DNA from: CALBZH01 sp964538515
Lineage (GTDB): Bacteria; Desulfobacterota; Syntrophobacteria; Syntrophobacterales; Syntrophobacteraceae
Assembly (NCBI GenBank): GCA_964538515.1
Contig: CAZIEW010000011.1
Coordinates: 23,095-87,094, forward strand
DNA: 64,000 bases
Direction of reading: 5' to 3'
Part shown: piece by piece, positions 52,774 to 61,140 of the stretch
How positions within the stretch are numbered: position 1 is the first letter of the stretch
How the letters are laid out: each line of letters begins with the position of its first letter
Notes under the pieces: generated by a model
What the model was told of the DNA's origin: nothing
Seen by the model: only the letters and a program-made list of their open reading frames with translations
Database searches by the model: none
Program-made: the position numbers and the translations under genes

Positions 52774-53631
52774 TCAGGTTGTGGCGAGAAGGACCTTCCG
52801 CCAGTGGGCCGCTTCCTGGATCGCGGGGCTCGGCAGCTCGCGGCCACTCACGTGCGATGCGGGCATAATGAGGGTGAGCGAGCTTACCACCCAGACCGTC
52901 TCCGCGTTTTCGAGCTCGACAAGGGTCGCCTGCCGTCTCTCAATCGATCGTCCATCATCCACAAAAAGTTCCGTGAGTCGCGAAAGGGTGACGCTCGGCA
53001 GCTGGAAAGAGCTGGCGGGCGTCCACCACGCCCCTTCTGACTTGGCCAGCAGGCTCCCCGCAGCCGCCTCGGAAACCTTGCCGGAGGCATCGAGAATAAT
53101 GGCTTCGTCGGCGCCCCGATCCATGGCTTCCTGCCTCGCTTTGAGGAAATATAAATAATTCAGGGTCTTGTGGGCTGCGAGCGGAGGGGCTTGGCCGTTG
53201 CTGCATGCCGCCAATTTTACCCCCGTGCGATAAGCCGTCTCGGTCGGTGGCTCGTAGGGCTGAGAAAAAGCCAGCAGTGTCGGGGTGTTGGATCGGGGCA
53301 GCCCCATCGCGGGGGCTATGCCGCGCGTGACGATGATCTTAACCGAGGCGGTTCCTTGATCGAGGCCGTTCCGTTTCAATAGCCCCGTCAGGACTCGTTC
53401 CCACCCCATTGGCTCTTGCACGTCGATCCGCAGTTCCTCCAGGGAGCGTTTCAAGCGCTCCAAGTGCCGGGTCAGATCCAAAGTGCGTCCGTTTTCCGCG
53501 CGCATCGTCTCGAACACGCCGTCACCGTAAAGGAGCCCTCGGTCGAAAGGAGAAATGGCCGCACGACTGAGGGGAACGTAGGATCCGTTCAGCCACACGA
53601 AGGGATCAGCGGGGAATTCCGGGGCGATCAC
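52774..53631 (-). CDS. pabC: Aminodeoxychorismate lyase / class IV aminotransferase
   Basis: 285 residues of the fold-IV PLP family. F-D-R-G-L-L-Y-G-D-G-V-F-E-T near the N-terminus, the PLP lysine in A-A-H-K-T-L-N-Y-L-Y and D-E-A-I-I-L-D with V-S-E-A-A-A-G-S are typical. Next to pabB and pabA the natural assignment is 4-amino-4-deoxychorismate lyase, giving p-aminobenzoate. Branched-chain or D-amino acid transaminases share these motifs. It starts with GTG overlapping the pabB stop (GTGA). Confidence 0.88.
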   Translation of the reverse strand: MIAPEFPADPFVWLNGSYVPLSRAAISPFDRGLLYGDGVFETMRAENGRTLDLTRHLERLKRSLEELRIDVQEPMGWERVLTGLLKRNGLDQGTASVKIIVTRGIAPAMGLPRSNTPTLLAFSQPYEPPTETAYRTGVKLAACSNGQAPPLAAHKTLNYLYFLKARQEAMDRGADEAIILDASGKVSEAAAGSLLAKSEGAWWTPASSFQLPSVTLSRLTELFVDDGRSIERRQATLVELENAETVWVVSSLTLIMPASHVSGRELPSPAIQEAAHWRKVLLATT

Positions 53632-55055
53632 GCATGACTCCTGTTAAGGCGCTCCATCAGCTGGAAAAGGGTTCTCCCTTTGTGGAGGGTCTCCTCGTAT
53701 TCGGCTTCTTCAGACGAGTCGTAGACGATTCCGCCTCCCACCGAAAAATAACAATGCCCGTTGAAGGCCAGCACCGTTCGAATGGCGATATTGAGGTCCA
53801 TGTTGGCGTGCCAGCCGAGATAGCCGATGCTGCCCGTGTAGACGTGCCTTACGCAGGGCTCGAGCTCGTCGATGATTTCCATGGCCCGGATCTTCGGACA
53901 CCCGGTGATCGATCCTCCTGGAAACGTGGACCGAAGAATTTCCCCATAAGTCGTCCCCGAGCGCAGCTCACCTCGAACGATCGATACCAGGTGATGGACG
54001 TTCTGGTACGATTCGAGGCGCTTGTGCTCGGCGACTCGAATCGATCGCGGCCGGCAGATCCGCCCCAGGTCGTTTCTCAGAAGATCCACGATCATGGAAA
54101 GCTCGGCATCCTCTTTGGGATCGGTGCATAGCTCCGCCATGAGAGCGTTGTCTTCGTCCCTCGTGGCGCCGCGCTTGCGTGTCCCCTTGATGGGGCGTGT
54201 CTCGATGCTTTCTCCGCGTCTGTAAAGAAACCGCTCCATCGAAGTCGAAAGAACCTGATGGTCTCCCCCGTTGACAAAGGCATAGAACGGGGCGGGGTTC
54301 ATGCGAAAGAGCGCCCACCAGAGCTGAAAGGGATCCCCCTTGAAGGGGAAGGTGAACCGCTGGGACAGGTTCACCTGGTAAATGTCGCCTTCGCGAATGT
54401 AGTGACGGGCGCGCCCAACGGCTTGCAGATACGCTTCCCGCGTGAAGTTGCTGCGAAGGGGGCCTGTCTCGAGGGGGGAAGCGGGGATTTCGGCAAGACC
54501 GCCGAGCCGGTCTTGTGAGGCGGCAGGCTTCGGGTCTCCTTCATAGTGCAGCGTGACCTTGTGAAGGCTGCGTGCTTGACGGTCATGAACCAGAAGATTT
54601 CTTGGCCAGATGAGCAGCAGGTCCGGCAAGCCGAGGTCGTCAATGGCGGATTGGGGCAGCGCTTCGATTGAATTTTTCAAGTCGTAGGCAACGTAGCCCA
54701 GGGCTCCTCCTGCGAAAGGAAACGAATCGGGCAGCTCACTCTCCCCCGGAACGAAACGACCCCATATTTCATCCAAAAGGGTCAATGCGTTAGAGCTCCG
54801 GACCAAGTTTTCCCCCGGACTGCGCCAGAGGCAACGGGATCCTTTCGTTCTCAGGGTGGCGAAAGGATCCCATGCGGCGAGCGAGAACCGGTTTTCCTGC
54901 CCAGCGCACGGATGTCCTCCGCTCAGCAGCACGACGCTCAATGGGGATGCGGCGATCGGTCTGCACACATGGAGGAACGCCTCGTCGTCCACATCGTCAC
55001 GCAGTGGGAACGGCGGATCGAAGCGCACCCTGAAAGGCTCGTTGGGCGCCATCAT
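53628..55055 (-). CDS. pabB: Aminodeoxychorismate synthase component I
   Basis: 475 residues of the chorismate-utilising family. C-terminal motifs are I-K-G-T-R-K-R-G, E-L-S-M-I-V-D-L-L-R-N-D-L-G, F-P-G-G-S-I-T-G-C-P-K and Y-T-G-S-I-G-Y-L. The P-I-K-G-T form favours PabB over anthranilate synthase TrpE, as the lysine is the PabB nucleophile position. Its start overlaps the pabA stop (ATGA), and pabC follows with another overlap, so all three are coupled. Confidence 0.9.
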   Translation of the reverse strand: MMAPNEPFRVRFDPPFPLRDDVDDEAFLHVCRPIAASPLSVVLLSGGHPCAGQENRFSLAAWDPFATLRTKGSRCLWRSPGENLVRSSNALTLLDEIWGRFVPGESELPDSFPFAGGALGYVAYDLKNSIEALPQSAIDDLGLPDLLLIWPRNLLVHDRQARSLHKVTLHYEGDPKPAASQDRLGGLAEIPASPLETGPLRSNFTREAYLQAVGRARHYIREGDIYQVNLSQRFTFPFKGDPFQLWWALFRMNPAPFYAFVNGGDHQVLSTSMERFLYRRGESIETRPIKGTRKRGATRDEDNALMAELCTDPKEDAELSMIVDLLRNDLGRICRPRSIRVAEHKRLESYQNVHHLVSIVRGELRSGTTYGEILRSTFPGGSITGCPKIRAMEIIDELEPCVRHVYTGSIGYLGWHANMDLNIAIRTVLAFNGHCYFSVGGGIVYDSSEEAEYEETLHKGRTLFQLMERLNRSHA

Positions 55056-55723
55056 GCGGCCTCTCCTGGAGCGTCGCGGAACCGATCCGAACGGCGTTCG
55101 ACGTAGCGGGGAAAGCGGTCCGGTATCTTCTCGAACGAACGGCAGGAGGGGCGCCATCGCTCATGGACGGCCAAAAAGCTCTGGGCAATCTCCAAGCCGT
55201 AAGCGCTCAGGAAGGATTCAGGGTGGAATTGGGCTCCGTAAACGGGCAAACGACAATGCTGTATGGCCATCACAACGCCATCTTCGGCCATACCGGTCGT
55301 AAGGATGTCCTGCGAGCGTATATCGACGCACAGGGAGTGATATCGTGCGACCGGAAAAGGCGAAGGAAGGTGCTCAAAAAGGCCGGTTGCCCCATGATGG
55401 AGCAGGGATTGCTTGCCGTGCATCGGGCGAGGGGCCTTGCGGGTGAATCCCCCAAAAACCTCGTTGATCACTTGCATCCCAAGGCAGACTCCCAGAATAG
55501 GAATCTTTCCGGAAAAGTGGGCAACCACCGCCTTGCTCAGGCCTGCTTGCGCAGGCGCCTTGGGACCCGGGGAAATGCAGATCCAAGCCGGATTTAGCTT
55601 CTCAATCTCACCAAGGGTGATCTTGTCGTTGCGAAAAACGGCGACCTCGATGCCGAGCTCGGAAAACAACTGGACTAGGTTAAACGTGAAGGAGTCGTAA
55701 TTGTCGATCATGAGCATGCGCAT
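55052..55723 (-). CDS. pabA: Aminodeoxychorismate/anthranilate synthase glutamine amidotransferase
   Basis: 223 residues. M-L-M-I-D-N-Y-D-S-F-T-F-N start, oxyanion P-G-P segment, nucleophile in G-V-C-L-G-M-Q and catalytic His in Q-F-H-P-E-S. A C-terminal extension after the usual end (about residue 190) is Arg-rich. It may serve both PabB and TrpE; no trp genes are nearby. The start has AGGAG 7 nt upstream; upstream in-frame codons lie across a terminator and are not coding. Confidence 0.9.
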   Translation of the reverse strand: MRMLMIDNYDSFTFNLVQLFSELGIEVAVFRNDKITLGEIEKLNPAWICISPGPKAPAQAGLSKAVVAHFSGKIPILGVCLGMQVINEVFGGFTRKAPRPMHGKQSLLHHGATGLFEHLPSPFPVARYHSLCVDIRSQDILTTGMAEDGVVMAIQHCRLPVYGAQFHPESFLSAYGLEIAQSFLAVHERWRPSCRSFEKIPDRFPRYVERRSDRFRDAPGEAA

Positions 55724-55809
55724 GGGGCTCTCCTCTGCGTGCGGCCCACCACAAATGATGCTTGTTTTGCGGGAAGCTCGAATAACACGGTCACGTGGCT
55801 GAGGGGGCT

Positions 55810-55850
55810 GAAACGAGAAAAGCCACCCTGCTCGGTGAGCCTGGGTGGCT
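55810..55850 (-). terminator. Rho-independent terminator between the PHP phosphatase gene and pabA
   Basis: On the minus strand AGCCACCC, a 14-nt loop and GGGTGGCT are followed by TTTCTCGTTT. It lies 110 nt after the phosphatase stop and about 90 nt before pabA, so it either ends the upstream transcript or attenuates pabABC. Confidence 0.65.
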
Positions 55851-55960
55851 TGCGCCTGGCATAACTCACGGTGTGACACCCACATCATGTGGAACGGAGC
55901 TTTCCAAAGAAAAGCCGCTTTGTCAAGAATGAATCACAGATTGAATCACTGCGATGGCAA

Positions 55961-56779
55961 TCATTGGAAACGGGACAATCTGCCGGGTATCAGACAAGAC
56001 AGGGCCCTTTTCCAGAAGGGGGAATAAGTCCCAAGCTCGAATCGGACCGGCTCCGCCAAACCAACGGAATCGCCACGGATGATCTTCGACGGCGTGTCCA
56101 AAACCATCGCGCGCGCGGCTTCCTTGCCGACGATGCGCTCGGCTTCTCTGTGGGCTGCGGCGAGCTGCGGGGAGCGGGTCTGACTGCCGTGGGCATCGGT
56201 CGCCAGGACGTGGGCCATGCGGTGCTCCAGGAGAAACACCGTGAACTTCTGAACCTCGCCTCCGAAGCGGCCGAGCAGGCTTGAGGCGGTGATCTGGGCC
56301 AGAGCCCCCATTTCGATGAGCTTGAGCAGCCGGCGGGGATTTCGGAGAAAGCCGGCGTTCCGCTCGGGATGACTGATGACGGGAATGACCTTCTGGTAGA
56401 GCAGGCTCCCCAAAAGGCGCTCGGTGTTTTCCGGGAGCGATTCGTGGGGCAGCTCGATCAGTGCATAGCGTCCGGTGTCGTTGAGAGTCAACGCCGTTTC
56501 ATCCCAGATGCGCCGCGGAATATCTTGATGGAAATGGAGCTCGGCCCCCGGGTAAATCTTCAATGGGATCTTGCGGTCTTCCAGCTTCTCTCGAAAGAGC
56601 TGGTACGTCCTCAAAATGTCCGAGCGGGCGCTCTTATAAAAGGAATAACCCCAGTGGGGGGTACACACCACACCTTCAATCCCATCATCCACGGCAAGCC
56701 ACGCCATCTCCAGGCTCTGCTCCCAGTCGCGCGAGCCGTCGTCGATTCCAGGAAGCATGTGATTGTGAAGGTCAATCAT
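55961..56779 (-). CDS. CpsB/YwqE-type PHP tyrosine-protein phosphatase
   Basis: 272 residues. Metal-binding histidines occur in I-D-L-H-N-H-M-L-P-G-I-D-D-G, C-T-P-H-W, G-A-E-L-H-F, I-S-H-P-E-R-N and A-T-D-A-H-G-S, the standard set for the manganese-dependent PHP phosphatases that act on capsule/exopolysaccharide tyrosine kinases. ATG chosen (AAGGAG 5 nt upstream) over a GTG two codons earlier. No cognate kinase or polysaccharide cluster is in view. Confidence 0.9.
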   Translation of the reverse strand: MIDLHNHMLPGIDDGSRDWEQSLEMAWLAVDDGIEGVVCTPHWGYSFYKSARSDILRTYQLFREKLEDRKIPLKIYPGAELHFHQDIPRRIWDETALTLNDTGRYALIELPHESLPENTERLLGSLLYQKVIPVISHPERNAGFLRNPRRLLKLIEMGALAQITASSLLGRFGGEVQKFTVFLLEHRMAHVLATDAHGSQTRSPQLAAAHREAERIVGKEAARAMVLDTPSKIIRGDSVGLAEPVRFELGTYSPFWKRALSCLIPGRLSRFQ

Positions 56780-56835
56780 CTGCACTCCTTGCCCGTGAGC
56801 GTGTTAAGACACTCTCCTGCATGCGGTCCGTTCTA

Positions 56836-59055
56836 TTACGCCTGTAAAGAACATGTTGCGCCGCACTTGGCAAGACTGCTTGCCACACGAACCAGATCCA
56901 TAAACCATTCTTGCTTCGGTCGTCCAATCTTGATGTCCATCACACTCATGGCCTCACTCAGGGGAAAGGCTTCGATGCCCCTGCCACTCAGCCCGAGCAC
57001 TTCGACGTCCATGCGGTGGCTGGTTATGGCATCGAGCATTCTCGCTGCCGCGAGCGCACCCATCCGCGTGGCCAGAATTCGGTCGAAGGCAGTCGGGATG
57101 CCCCCGCGCTGGACGTGTCCCAAAATGGCCGTCCTGACTTCGAATTCACCTTTGGCCTCTTCCTCCATGAGACGCCGGATGAAATCCGTCGTGTAATGAT
57201 AGGAGGATTGTTCGTTGCGCAGAAAAATAACCATGCGCTTGCCCATGCGGAAGCTATTTTTCAGGGTTTCCACGTCTTCGTTGAGCTCCGCCAGGCTGAT
57301 TCCCGTTTCGGGCAGATAGGCTTTCTCTGCTCCAGTCGCCAGGGCGGCCATCAGCCCCAGGAATCCGCTTTGTCGCCCCATGACTTCCACAATGAACGCG
57401 CGGCGGGTTGCGCCGGCCGTATGCCGGATCTTGTCGACGGCCTCCATGATGTTGTTCAAGGCCGTATCCGCTCCGATGCAAAACTCGGTGCAGGGGAGAT
57501 TGCTGTCGATCGATGCCGGTATCAGCACGACGGGGATTCGAAGCGCTGGAAAACGATCGGTTTGATTAATAAGTTGTTGAATCTTCAGGTAGGTCCCCCA
57601 TCCACCGATGGTGATCAGGCCGCGTATGTTATGGCGCAAGACGGTGTTGGCGATCTGCTCCACGTCCGCTTCGCCAAGGTCGATACGCGAGGTCCCAATA
57701 TCGGATGCCGGACGGTTGATCCAGGTGACGAGCTCGTGCCAGTCCAGGTCCACGAGCTCATCGCGAACGAGTCCCAGGAAGCCGTCCTTGACCCCCCGAA
57801 CGCGGATCCCTTCGTTCATGAGACAGCGCGCTGCGACACTGACAGCAGCGTTCATCCCCGGAGCGTCCGCACCTGCCGTGAGGATGGCAACCGTGCCGTC
57901 TTTTCTAGACTCCTGGCTGGGGGCGATTCGTGTCAGGGTCTTCACGAGAGAAAGCGCATTGCCGAAGGTTTCTCCGCGCAATTCAAGGGCCTTGGCATAG
58001 TTGCCGTTTTCGATCTCCTGGCGGACGGCATTGCTCTTTTCGACGACCTCCAAAAGAGGCGTCGCAACGACCACATTTCGCCTCAATCCGAGCATGTGCC
58101 GGTGGAGTGCGTCCGGCTCGTCCAGCAAGACGTCCACGGCCGCGACTCCCAGTCGAGTCGCGAGCACTCGATCGAAGGCTGTCGGGGCACCGCCCCTCTG
58201 GACATGGCCAAGCACGGTGACCCGGACTTCGATGCCGAGACGTTCGCTCAAGAGCTTTCGCAGGTCTTCGGACCCGATGTGAAGTCCATCGGCATGACGT
58301 GCGCCCTCGGCGACCACGACCATTTGGTGTGCACGCCCGATTTCACGCGCCTTGTCGATGGCGGCTACCATCTTCTGGTGCCAGCGCAGCTCCAGCTCCT
58401 CTTCGGGAACCAGCACCCAAGAAGCACCACCGGCCAGGGAGGCGTTCAGGGCCAAATAGCCGCAGTGGCGCCCCATGGTCTCGACCACGAAGGTGCGCTG
58501 GTGCGACGCCGCCGTGGAGGTGAGGTCATCGATGGCCCGGGTGATGTGATTGAGGGCCGTGTCCGCGCCGATACACATGTCCGTCCCGTGGAGGTCGTTG
58601 TCGATGGAGCCCGGAAGCCCGATCACTTGAAGGGGGCGGTGCTCCTCCGACACGGGAATATCAGGGGCGTTTGCCCGGACCCATTCAACGTGCTCCCCCC
58701 ACTCCTCGGAGAGAATGTGCGCTCCCATGAGCGAACCGTCTCCACCGATCACAATCAGGGCTTCGATGGACTTTTGGAGCAGGTGAGCAACGGCCTGCCG
58801 TCTTCCTTCCTTGGTACGAAAACGCTCCGAGCGTGCTGTGCCCAGGAAGGTTCCGCCTTTTTGGAGGATGCCCCCCACATCTTCCCAACGAAGCAAGGGA
58901 ATGGCATCGCCCCCCTTCACAAGGCCCTCATATCCCCCATAAATCCCGTAAACCGGCACGCCCCGATCCAGCGCTCGACGAACGACCGCGCGCACGGCTG
59001 CATTCATTCCCGGAGAATCACCCCCACTGGTCATGACCGCGAGATTCTTCAGCAT
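56836..59055 (-). CDS. Double-length 6-phosphofructokinase with degenerate C-terminal half
   Basis: 739 residues made of two PFK domains in tandem. The N-terminal half is catalytically complete: T-S-G-G-D-S-P-G-M-N, G-G-D-G (104-107, the ATP-type Gly), P-G-S-I-D-N-D (148-154) and E-T-M-G-R-H-C-G-Y. In the C-terminal half the equivalents are G-G-W-G and P-A-S-I-D-S-N, so catalytic acids are lost. V-M-G-R-Q-S-G-F and Q-R-G-G-I-P-T-A-F remain. This is the layout of eukaryotic PFKs, where the second half became allosteric. It converts fructose-6-phosphate to fructose-1,6-bisphosphate in glycolysis. A CRP/FNR-like site lies 150 bp upstream. Confidence 0.9.
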   Translation of the reverse strand: MLKNLAVMTSGGDSPGMNAAVRAVVRRALDRGVPVYGIYGGYEGLVKGGDAIPLLRWEDVGGILQKGGTFLGTARSERFRTKEGRRQAVAHLLQKSIEALIVIGGDGSLMGAHILSEEWGEHVEWVRANAPDIPVSEEHRPLQVIGLPGSIDNDLHGTDMCIGADTALNHITRAIDDLTSTAASHQRTFVVETMGRHCGYLALNASLAGGASWVLVPEEELELRWHQKMVAAIDKAREIGRAHQMVVVAEGARHADGLHIGSEDLRKLLSERLGIEVRVTVLGHVQRGGAPTAFDRVLATRLGVAAVDVLLDEPDALHRHMLGLRRNVVVATPLLEVVEKSNAVRQEIENGNYAKALELRGETFGNALSLVKTLTRIAPSQESRKDGTVAILTAGADAPGMNAAVSVAARCLMNEGIRVRGVKDGFLGLVRDELVDLDWHELVTWINRPASDIGTSRIDLGEADVEQIANTVLRHNIRGLITIGGWGTYLKIQQLINQTDRFPALRIPVVLIPASIDSNLPCTEFCIGADTALNNIMEAVDKIRHTAGATRRAFIVEVMGRQSGFLGLMAALATGAEKAYLPETGISLAELNEDVETLKNSFRMGKRMVIFLRNEQSSYHYTTDFIRRLMEEEAKGEFEVRTAILGHVQRGGIPTAFDRILATRMGALAAARMLDAITSHRMDVEVLGLSGRGIEAFPLSEAMSVMDIKIGRPKQEWFMDLVRVASSLAKCGATCSLQA

Positions 59056-59201
59056 GGCTCGCTCCCTGATCGTCAGTCCGGTTATTGAGCTGGCAATACA
59101 CAGGCTTGAGTCATAATGGCAGCAATCGTTTCATGCCTCAACTGATTTATTTTTTTGTTTTCTTATCCAAAACCAAGCGATACTATAACCGTGCTTGGGT
59201 T

Positions 59202-59217
59202 TGTGATCGAAATCACA
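59202..59217. promoter_or_regulatory. CRP/FNR-family binding site
   Basis: TGTGA-TCGAAA-TCACA is a perfect match to the CRP half-site arrangement with 6-nt spacing, flanked by T and A on the two sides. On the minus strand it overlaps the -35 position of a TATAGT hexamer (59187-59182) that would drive pfk, so control of glycolysis by a CRP/FNR-like protein is inferred. Confidence 0.6.
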
Positions 59218-59281
59218 AAAATGTGTTTTGAGCTCCCTGACGCAGGGTCAGTCTGTCTTGCTGGGTACGCCCTCTAGAGCT

Positions 59282-59352
59282 CCGTCAAAGAAGTCTTGCC
59301 GGGCAAGAGAACACTCCCCAACCCCCCCGAGGGGGGAATCAAAGGGGAGTGT
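59282..59352. repeat. Dispersed repeat, copy B
   Basis: The 5' part matches copy A at 43749 (GTCAAAGAAG, TTGCCGGGCAA, AGAGAACAC). The 3' part is a perfect 9-bp inverted repeat ACACTCCCC (59311) / GGGGAGTGT (ending 59352) enclosing a C-run/G-run hairpin. Copy B lies between genes and disrupts nothing visible. Confidence 0.65.
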
Positions 59353-59725
59353 ACCTTGTGAAACAAAATTGACAGAGCACGAAAGCCTCATCGCAATGGG
59401 GGCGCTGGCCGGTCTTGAGGACGTGACACTGCGCGAGCGCTGGCGCGAGCTGATGTTCTGGTTGCAAGTTGGTTAAATCGAATGCGGAGACGGGCAGTGA
59501 CGTAACTGTTTGGCGAGGGAGTGCATGGTCATGAACGAGAGAGATCCTATCGAAGCAAGTCCCTGGGACGGTCAGGGCGGCCGGCGGCGGCATTGCAGGA
59601 ATGCGGGCTACGACCGATATGGCGGATTCGTGTTGTTGTATAGATGGCTAAAATAGAATTGGGTTTCGGCTCGATGTCGAAAAGATTGCTTTGACGTCCG
59701 GCATGTCCGGGAACTGGAGTTTGCA

Positions 59726-60157
59726 ATGTCTGATTGGGAACCGAAAATAGTCGCCTTTCTCTGCAACTGGTGCTCTTACGGAGGAGCGGATCTGGCGGGC
59801 GTGAGCCGTATGCAGTATCCAGCCAACATTCGAGTGATCCGGGTGCCCTGCACGGGGCGCGTGAACCCCAAGTTTATTCTGGCGGCCATGCGCCACGGTG
59901 CGGACGGGGTGTGGGTTTCAGGGTGCCATCCTGGAGACTGCCACTACATCGAAGGCAACCTGTACGCTCGGCGCAAGTTCGCCCTGTTGAAGAATCTGCT
60001 GGAGCACATGGGCATCGAGCCCGGCCGGCTCCATTTTTCTTGGATCTCCTCAGCCGAGGCCACGAAGTTCGCCGAAACGGCACGCGCGGTTGTGGGGGCT
60101 GTAAGAGCTCTCGGACCGGCCAAACATTTCATCAAGAAGCTTGCAGAGGTGGCTTAA
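59726..60157 (+). CDS. MvhD/FlxD-like iron-sulfur subunit
   Basis: 143 residues of the methyl-viologen-reducing hydrogenase delta family, which passes electrons to heterodisulfide-reductase-type modules through a [2Fe-2S] cluster. Cys ligands are in F-L-C-N-W-C-S-Y-G-G-A-D (C13, C16), P-C-T-G-R-V and G-C-H-P-G-D-C-H-Y. It is the first gene of the cluster and ends directly against the next start. In Desulfovibrio-type flox-hdr loci the corresponding subunit is FlxD; here it comes first. Confidence 0.9.
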   Translation: MSDWEPKIVAFLCNWCSYGGADLAGVSRMQYPANIRVIRVPCTGRVNPKFILAAMRHGADGVWVSGCHPGDCHYIEGNLYARRKFALLKNLLEHMGIEPGRLHFSWISSAEATKFAETARAVVGAVRALGPAKHFIKKLAEVA

Positions 60158-61108
60158 ATGCTTGCGTATACGGAAAAGATACGGGAAGCCGCCCGGCGGC
60201 TTCTTGCCGAGAATCGTGTGGATGTCGTGATCGGGTATCGCAAGGGGACCATTCCCTTTGCGAACGAGCCCTTCTTGGCCAAGAGCTCCGAGCAGGTGGA
60301 GCGGTTGTATTGGGATGGGTTCTGTGGTGCAAACCTGGCCAACTATCTCCCCAAGCGAACGGACCGCGTTGCGATCGTGGCGAAGGGGTGTGATTCACGC
60401 AACATCGTCGTCCAGATCCTGGAAAATCAGATCAGTCGCGATAATCTCTACATCTTGGGAGCCCCTTGCAAAGGGATGCTGGATCGCCGCGCCATCCGGA
60501 AGGCCTTGAACGGGAAGGAAGCGACGAGCTGCGAGGAGAAAGACGGCAAGATTGTGGTGTCCGGCCGAGGGTTTTCGACCTCCTTTGAGCGTGTCGACGT
60601 CCTCCAAGAAAACTGCGCGATTTGCATCCACCGCAATCCGGTGATCTATGACGAGCTTCTGGGTGATCTCGTGCCCGAGCAGGAAGGCGTCGACCGCTAC
60701 GAGGACGTCCGCCGGGTGGAGGCCATGAGCCCGGAGGAGCGCTGGTGCTACTTTGAGGAGCTTACCGCATCCTGCATACGCTGCTATGCCTGTCGGAATG
60801 CCTGTCCCATGTGCTTCTGCCCGACCTGTTTCGTCGATGAGTCCACGCCGCAATGGGTTGGGAAGACGATCAATCCCACCGACACGCGAACGTTCCACTT
60901 CTTGCGAGCCTACCACCTCGGGGGGCGCTGCACGGATTGCGGGGCCTGCGAGCGCGCCTGTCCCGTGGGCATCAAGGTTCGTCAATTCACGAAAAAGCTG
61001 GAAAAGGACATCATCGAGCTTTACGGCTACGAGGTGGGACTCAGCCTCGAGCAGCGACCGCCTCTCGATACCTACAAGCCGGGCGATCCCGAGTCCTTCA
61101 TCAAATAG
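60158..61108 (+). CDS. FlxC-like iron-sulfur electron-transfer protein
   Basis: 316 residues. The N-terminal half (G-C-D-S-R-N-I-V, G-A-P-C-K-G-M-L-D) resembles the coenzyme F420 hydrogenase/dehydrogenase beta-type flavin region. Two ferredoxin-like motifs follow: C206-C209-C212-C216 with further Cys at 219, 221 and 224, and C258-C261-C264-C268. Such proteins relay electrons between a dehydrogenase and Hdr modules. ATG follows the previous stop immediately. The subunit letter is by analogy only. Confidence 0.8.
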   Translation: MLAYTEKIREAARRLLAENRVDVVIGYRKGTIPFANEPFLAKSSEQVERLYWDGFCGANLANYLPKRTDRVAIVAKGCDSRNIVVQILENQISRDNLYILGAPCKGMLDRRAIRKALNGKEATSCEEKDGKIVVSGRGFSTSFERVDVLQENCAICIHRNPVIYDELLGDLVPEQEGVDRYEDVRRVEAMSPEERWCYFEELTASCIRCYACRNACPMCFCPTCFVDESTPQWVGKTINPTDTRTFHFLRAYHLGGRCTDCGACERACPVGIKVRQFTKKLEKDIIELYGYEVGLSLEQRPPLDTYKPGDPESFIK

Positions 61109-61140
61109 CGACCGCGGCAGCGAAGAAAAAGGACCGATCC

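Larger units (their letters stand above)
59056..59725. other. Divergent intergenic region between pfk and the Flox-like cluster
   Basis: 670 bp. It contains an AT-rich stretch (59140-59220) with a promoter-like hexamer and a CRP/FNR-type site, then repeat copy B. From 59360 to 59700 there are only short frames without homology; one plus-strand frame ends W-R-E-L-M-F-W-L-Q-V-G near 59476 and might be a gene remnant. Confidence 0.5.

Noticed and set aside
55724..55888. Trp-type attenuator with leader peptide before pabA
   Set aside because: A frame beginning M-M-W-V reaches across the terminator, but it has a single early Trp and no competing antiterminator stem was found. Recorded only as a terminator.
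59228..59593. Short ORFs in the pfk/Flox intergenic region
   Set aside because: They overlap the dispersed repeat or have no ribosome site, and their translations show no recognisable pattern.
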